From: Gymnopus androsaceus JB14
Taxonomy: Eukaryota; Basidiomycota; Agaricomycetes; Agaricales; Omphalotaceae
Assembly (NCBI GenBank): GCA_009733575.1
Contig: ML769404.1
Span: forward strand, 62,001-126,000
DNA: 64,000 nt
Direction: 5' to 3'
Shown here piece by piece: positions 59,291-64,000 of the stretch. Position 1 is the first letter of the stretch; each line of letters opens with the position of its first letter. The position numbers were made by a program, and so were the translations under genes. Below the pieces are notes generated by a model. The model was given only the letters and a program-made list of their open reading frames with translations. It did not search any database and was not told the DNA's origin.

Positions 59291-59720
59291 ATGTCTGGCG
59301 AAGTTTCTGATAAGCAAGGCAACCCAATCGATGTCGGCGATGAAGTTGTCACGAAGATGCGAGGCGGAAAACGCCAAGGTGTGGTGTGTATCCATTTATC
59401 CCTCCGCGACACCATTTGAAGCTGACAAGAGTCCTGGAAAACGCCAAGGTGTGGTGTGTATCCATTTATCCCTCCGCGACACCATTTGAAGCTGACAAGA
59501 GTCCTGGAAGGCTGAAGATATTGTGATGTCTGAAGAAGAGGCAAAGGAGAAGGGTGTCAAACACCCACCTAAGGTAAAATGCCTTGGTTCATCTCTGCTT
59601 TCTCCATACCACACTTAGCGACCAACTGACTTTCTCCAGGTTTTGTTTACAGACCAGCATGGTCATCATGTTGCGCATAATCCTGAGGCTTTGACAAATC
59701 TGGATAAGTCGAAGGAGTAA
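59291..59720 (+). CDS. HVA1/hypervirulence-associated TUDOR-domain small protein
   Basis: Three exons (59291-59383, 59511-59573, 59640-59720) give 78 residues. MSGEVSDKQGNPIDVGDEVV followed by TKMRGGKRQGV is the first beta-rich half of the PF11160-type TUDOR domain. EEEAKEKGVKHPPKVLFTDQ and HGHHVAHNPEALTNL form the second. This small family occurs widely in fungi and bacteria, and its biochemical role is uncertain. The first intron is 127 nt long because of a perfect 70-bp tandem duplication (59366-59435 and 59436-59505); without it the intron would be a normal 57 nt. Only the outermost donor and acceptor keep the frame. The protein is intact if splicing chooses them. Confidence 0.8.
59366..59505. 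repeat. Perfect 70-bp tandem duplication
   Basis: Two identical 70-bp units, starting GGAAAACGCCAAGGTGTG and ending GACAAGAGTCCT, span the end of exon 1 and most of intron 1 of the TUDOR-domain gene. The lack of any difference suggests a very recent event. Confidence 0.9.
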
Positions 59721-60620
59721 TCAGGTTGATGGAATAGGTCCCAAAAACATCAAGTAATTTCGCATGTATATTACGAGAAAACTGAGAGAAACTCTCAATG
59801 CTTTCAACGTTTGAGGCTGGCTGCTCAATTCGTGGTTGGCATGCCAAGTGAATATCGGACGTGAGGCCCAAGGAGTCCTAAAAATTCCTAGATTTCGAAT
59901 TTGCCTCAGCAGGTTTAACTCCAGGTTCCGGATGTCGGTCTCTCAATGCTCCGATGACTATCTAAGTGTGTTAGATGGGCACGAAGTGAAGAAACCAGAT
60001 TCCATACACGCGCAAGAATCAGATTCAAAAATCCAAAATCTACAGCAGCTAGCAGGCCCAAGGATGCTCTTAAGAAATTTCAAATACTTATTGTTTCATC
60101 GGGCTTTACGCCTCGAGGCACCTCGCAGCCGTGCGCTACAAAGTCGTACGTGTGCATGTAGTATACATATAACTTGCGCTGCGGGGCATTTATCGCAACT
60201 ACTTCTCCTCAATAGGCCTTGTCGTATACGGTTTTACGGGTGTACACAGCCGTCCTGTAATTGTACCGTAGACCTAAAAAATCTGTACTACCTACTGTTT
60301 ATAACCGCTACACTTCGGAAATGGAAATGGAAAGTAGCGCTATGAGCCGCTGAGCGCTTAGTAGTCATGTAGCTAGTAGATTTTTTTCTTCCGTAGAGGG
60401 CCATTGTTTTGTACGTCTTCTGGTACCCGCTCCCTCTGAAATATCTACAGCCAACTGAATACGTTTCCGCTTTTGAGTACTTTTAGTACTCTGCGGTGCA
60501 TCGTTTCTGCGAAGATAACGCTTATCTCTCAGCATTGTAAAACCAGTTCAATTCGGGAATCGGCACGCGCCACTTCATCTGCAATCATACATTCCTAGTT
60601 CAAGTTGATCTTTTCCACCC
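59721..60620. other. Intergenic between TUDOR gene and permease
   Basis: No supported gene; the 169-codon plus-strand frame at 59836-60345 has no recognisable features. Right part is the permease promoter. Confidence 0.4.
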
Positions 60621-63600
60621 ATGGCCTATTACGGTCGTGATCCAACTGTATCTGTTACCACCATGACGGACACTAATAGCTACTCTGAAGATGACAAGGA
60701 ACTGGTGGCCATGGGCTACGTTCCCTCGTTCAAGAGAGAGTTCTCCAACCTCGCCACGGTACGTACTACTTCAAGTCGAAATGACGATGTAATAAACAAT
60801 GGTATAGATTAGTTTCGCATTTAGTATCATGGTTCGTCTCAGACGGAATCCTCCTTATCCTCAAACTAACGTCTAGTGAAGGGTCTGTGCTCAAGTATTG
60901 CCGTGCGTCGTCGTTTTTCTCCATTGCTTTCGATAACTAATATTTGATAAAGACGACCTTCAATACCCCACTCTTAACAGGAGGACCTGCTTCTGTGAGT
61001 GCAGCCTGATCTCTGGATTCATAGCTTTCTCACTCTGCTGGTACTTAGGTGGTCTGGTGTTGGGGTCTCGGGGCTTGCATGTGCCTTACGCTTGGCTCAA
61101 GTATTGCCGAGATTGTCAGTGCTTATCCGACTTCTGGGTGAGTTTACTATGATATCTGCTTCAACGTCGTATATCTTACTGGGTTCAACAGTGGATTGTG
61201 AGTTTACGATGATATCTGCTCCAACGCCACATACCTTACTCGGTTCAACATAGATATACTGCTTCTGCTCGACTTACCCCCAAGAAGTATCGTGCCCGAG
61301 TAAGAGCACTAGCTGTTCATCAAGCCGAGATTATTGACAGGAGTCCTTGCAGGTCGGCTGGTTAGTTGGCTGGCTGAATATCTTGGGTGCGGAGCGTTCT
61401 TATTCCTGTGTAACATACGTACTTACTCCGATATCTAGGCCAAATCGCCGGAGTTTCCTCGACCGAGTTTGGTCTGGCTAATATGATCTGGGCCGCAGTG
61501 GTTATAGGCAAAGTAGGCGTTTCCAGTGTCTTTTAGTTCTCGCACTGATTTCTTGCCTAGGACGGTAATTACGAAGTGACTCAGGTTTGAATTGTTCCTT
61601 ACTTCATAATTGTGGAAGTAACGCTTCTGTAGGCGAAAACTGTATGGCTATTTGTGGTCCTACTCATAGTCCATGGATCTCTGGTTTGTCCTCCTTTACA
61701 TTTTCACTGTGAAATTTATCTGAAGCATCTGCAGAACTGCTTGGGAACGCGTATGCTCGCGCGCATGTCCTCAAGCTTCGTTTTCGTGAACCTAGGTCGG
61801 TTTTCAGAGAAAAGATAATGCCTGAAAAAAGCTGAAATATGTGACTTGTAAATTCAGGCGCAACTATCTGTGAGTTCGCATGCTTGGTCGGTCCTCATAT
61901 GGGCTCATTTTCGTAGTGATTATTATTGTCCTCCTTGCTACAACACCTCGCTCTGAGATGCATGCAGCTGGCTATGTATTTGGGAGCCAAGGTCTTGTTA
62001 ACCAAACTGGCGGGTGGAATAATGGGCTTGCTTTCGTTTTTGGTTTACTGAGCGTGCAGTGGACGGTAAGCTGGTCTGCTATTCCGAGTTAATCGTATCT
62101 CACTTTTTAACAGATGACGGTAAGCTTCCCGCATTGTTATTCTCTATGAATATCTCACAGAATTATTTTGCTTGAAGGACTACGATGTGAGTTTCACAGC
62201 GAACGTCAACAGTGAAGAGATGCTAAAATGACTGCTTACAGGCTACCGCGCATATCTGGTATGTTTTGCAACACTATTGGGCTATTTGGTTAACTTGTCG
62301 GTGTTCATAGTGAGGAAGTGAAACGGGCGGCTTATGCAGGTTTGTGTCCTGTCTTAGGTCGAGTATGTCAGTTGCTGATAAGACTCGCAGCACCCTCTGC
62401 TATCTTTATTGCCGGTATGCAATGCCAAGAACCACATTGAATGCTCATCCTGACTGATGCCGCGCCCCTGCAGTCATAGGTACTGGCGTGTTGGGCTGGC
62501 TGCTCAACATGTGGGTGATATGCTTTTTCCTATCGAATATACATATCTGATGTAGATTCCTTAGTGTGCTGGTCTTGTGCTCTGGTCCTCTGTGAGCTCT
62601 CTTTTGCTGCTGATTTTGTCAAATATACTGGACGTAGATTAGTGCCGATCTTCCTGGGGCTTCCGACTCTGCTTTCTTACAGGCAAGTTTTTTTTTCATT
62701 GATTCCACTGAAGATACACCTCTTATGTATCCTTGTTAGATTATGTTCCTCAGGATGGGAAAAGCTGGTTGCCTTATACTATGGGTGACGTTGCTTTTTG
62801 TGGCAATTGCATCCGCCGCTAACAGACTTCCTCCAATCAGGTTTTCGTATGTTTCACTGCGTTCTTTGTCGTTCAGACAGCTCTCCAGGCCGTCTCTCGT
62901 ACGGTTTACGCATTCAGTCGCGACCATGGTCATGCTTTCAGTTATGCACGGTGTCAGCACACGCTCTGATCTTTTTTTTTCCATAGGTCTTCCTGACGGA
63001 GGTTATTTTGGTTACAACTCAAAGATCACTCAAACCCCACTTAGAGCAATCGTTTTATGTACGGTTGTAAGCATTGGTCCTGGTCTTCTCGACCTGGCCA
63101 GTCCTATTGCCGCCACCGCCATCTTTGCTCTCTGTGCCATTTCATTGGATTTGAGCTACATCATACCCATATTTTTGCGACGGGTTTTCCAGAACCACCC
63201 CGAGGTGATGTTCAAACCGGGTCCTTTCTACATGGGAGATGGTATTCTCGGATGGGCAGGTACATTCACTAAAACTTCTCAACCTGCAGGAAACTTCTAA
63301 CGATGTGACAGCAAACGTCAACTGTATCATCTGGACGTTATTCGTCTGTGTTATCTTCTCATTCCCTACTACACTCCCAGTTACGCCGCAAACTATGAAT
63401 TACGCATCTGTAAGTGCTCTAATGAACAAAGTGTGTTTGGGGAACGCGTCTTGACCATGGTGTGCAGGTAATAACCGTTGGAGTCATGGTACTTGCTTTG
63501 TGAGTGCTTGCATGTATGGGTCACCGATGGAAATACTGATGTGTGGTTTTTTGCACAGTGCATGGTACATTGTCGATGGACACAGGCATTACCATGGTCC

Positions 63601-63697
63601 TCAATCAAACCTTCACCAGCTTAAGGAGAGGGAAGAAGAGGAGGAGAAGGCAGCAGAATTGGGCATATCTTCCGAGGATCACAAAGAGCCTGTTTAA
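60621..63697 (+). CDS. Amino-acid/GABA permease (APC superfamily)
   Basis: ATG at 60621, stop at 63695-63697, with at least a dozen short introns. Readable segments: an N-terminal cytoplasmic tail (DDKELVAMGYVPSFKREFSN), then ISFAFSIMGLCSSIATTFNT, GGPASVVWCWGLGACMCLTL, SSIAEIVSAYPTSGGLY, LTPKKYRAR, VGWLVGWLNILGQIAGVSST and EFGLANMIWAA. Later come GLAFVFGLLSVQWT, AAYAAPSAIFI, FSRDHGLPDGGYFGYNSKIT, TPLRAIVLCTVVSIGPGLLD, AATAIFALCAISLDLSYIIP and a hydrophilic C terminus ending SSEDHKEPV. This is the fungal GABA/choline-type amino-acid permease layout with about 12 helices, a plasma-membrane proton symporter family. The GGLYTAS junction is split by two near-identical introns around a 6-nt exon (61192-61197). 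No frame break is seen. Confidence 0.85.
61138..61253 (+). repeat. Duplicated intron flanking a 6-nt exon
   Basis: Intron a (61138-61191, 54 nt) and intron b (61198-61253, 56 nt) share GTGAGTTTAC, ATGATATCTGCT, CAACG and GGTTCAACA in the same order. The bases between them, TGGATT, complete the codons for glycine-glycine-leucine in PTSGGLY. Confidence 0.85.
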
Positions 63698-63914
63698 GAA
63701 CGCGGTAAAAAAAAAGGTGGAGACAGTCTAACGATTGAACATGTTTTGTATATGTCTATATATGTATGTACGGATGATCTACAATGACTTGCACAACATA
63801 CGAGTGTCTAAGAAAGTGTGTACTGTACGGATAAACGATGAGTTGCGCGTGAGCATTAGGCTGCATTAGGTCTGGTTTGATAACTACAATATATTTACAA
63901 CACTCAGAAAGCAC
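63698..63914. other. Spacer between permease and tRNA gene
   Basis: Permease 3' region and upstream of the tRNA gene; nothing else is seen. Confidence 0.5.
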
Positions 63915-64000
63915 GGGCGTATGGTCTAGAGGTATGATACCTGCTTTGGGAATGAAGAGTTTCGACATGTCTCATTGCAGGGGGTCTTCGGTTCGAATCC
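63915..64000 (+). tRNA. tRNA-Pro(TGG) with intron, cut by window edge
   Basis: GGGCGTATGGTCTAGAGGTA gives the acceptor strand and A-box, and the anticodon loop TTTGGGA contains TGG. The anticodon stem CCTGC pairs with GCAGG after an insert of about 25 bases. The B-box GGTTCGAATCC closes the window. The insert sits at the usual tRNA intron position, next to the anticodon. The 3' acceptor strand lies outside. Confidence 0.85.

Noticed and set aside
59836..60345. 169-codon plus-strand frame between the TUDOR gene and the permease
   Set aside because: No domain or plausible splice context, and composition typical of chance frames.

Overview
The window looks like nuclear DNA of a basidiomycete fungus, most likely an agaricomycete. 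Genes are cut by many short (about 50-60 nt) GT-AG introns. The GAPDH gene has a start-codon-only first exon. The families present (CHAT-TPR proteins, SLIP-GC-like GTPases, BCS1-like N-domains, F-box fragments) are ones that expand in agaricomycetes. This is judged from protein motifs read by eye; no database search was run.

Layout. 0-4.6 kb: a truncated short-chain dehydrogenase on the minus strand, an unrecognised membrane protein and an intact nine-exon GAPDH gene. 4.7-22.6 kb: a degenerate accessory block with three copies of a SLIP-GC-like (dynamin-superfamily) GTPase gene. One copy is long and frameshifted (5.9-10.2 kb), one is an internally deleted duplicate (15.4-17.0 kb) and one looks intact (18.7-22.6 kb). 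Among them lie a broken GFA-family gene, an HMG-gene remnant, a broken F-box gene and three inverted-repeat elements. 22.8-24.7 kb: remnants, including a decayed copy of an RS-rich gene. 25.1-28.8 kb: an intact 1,154-residue TPR-CHAT putative protease that is poor in CpG. 30-35 kb: the RS-rich gene, a frameshifted HMG-box gene head-to-head with it, and a rearranged BCS1 N-domain gene lacking its AAA ATPase. 35.2-40.4 kb: a tandem segmental duplication, each unit with a complete SDR gene. 40.8-43.5 kb: an MFS transporter with an unusual C-terminal extension. 44.9-46.5 kb: a second, inverted copy of the RS-rich gene.

47.7-55.2 kb holds conserved-looking genes: a long coiled-coil protein and a proline/serine-rich protein. 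57.1-57.7 kb holds a gene fragment, 59.3-59.7 kb a small HVA1/TUDOR-domain gene, 60.6-63.7 kb an amino-acid/GABA permease, and the right edge a tRNA-Pro gene with an intron.

The main theme is repeated duplication with uneven decay. Housekeeping genes read cleanly, while duplicated accessory genes carry single-base frameshifts and stops. The best candidate for unusual biology is the 4.7-35 kb block, which puts dynamin-like GTPases, a caspase-like CHAT protein and a BCS1/NGD-motif fragment close together. A role in self/non-self recognition or cell death is inference only. Small structural novelties include a duplicated intron that isolates a 6-nt exon in the permease, a perfect 70-bp tandem duplication across a splice site in the TUDOR gene, and a GC-AG versus GT-AG switch between paralogous introns.
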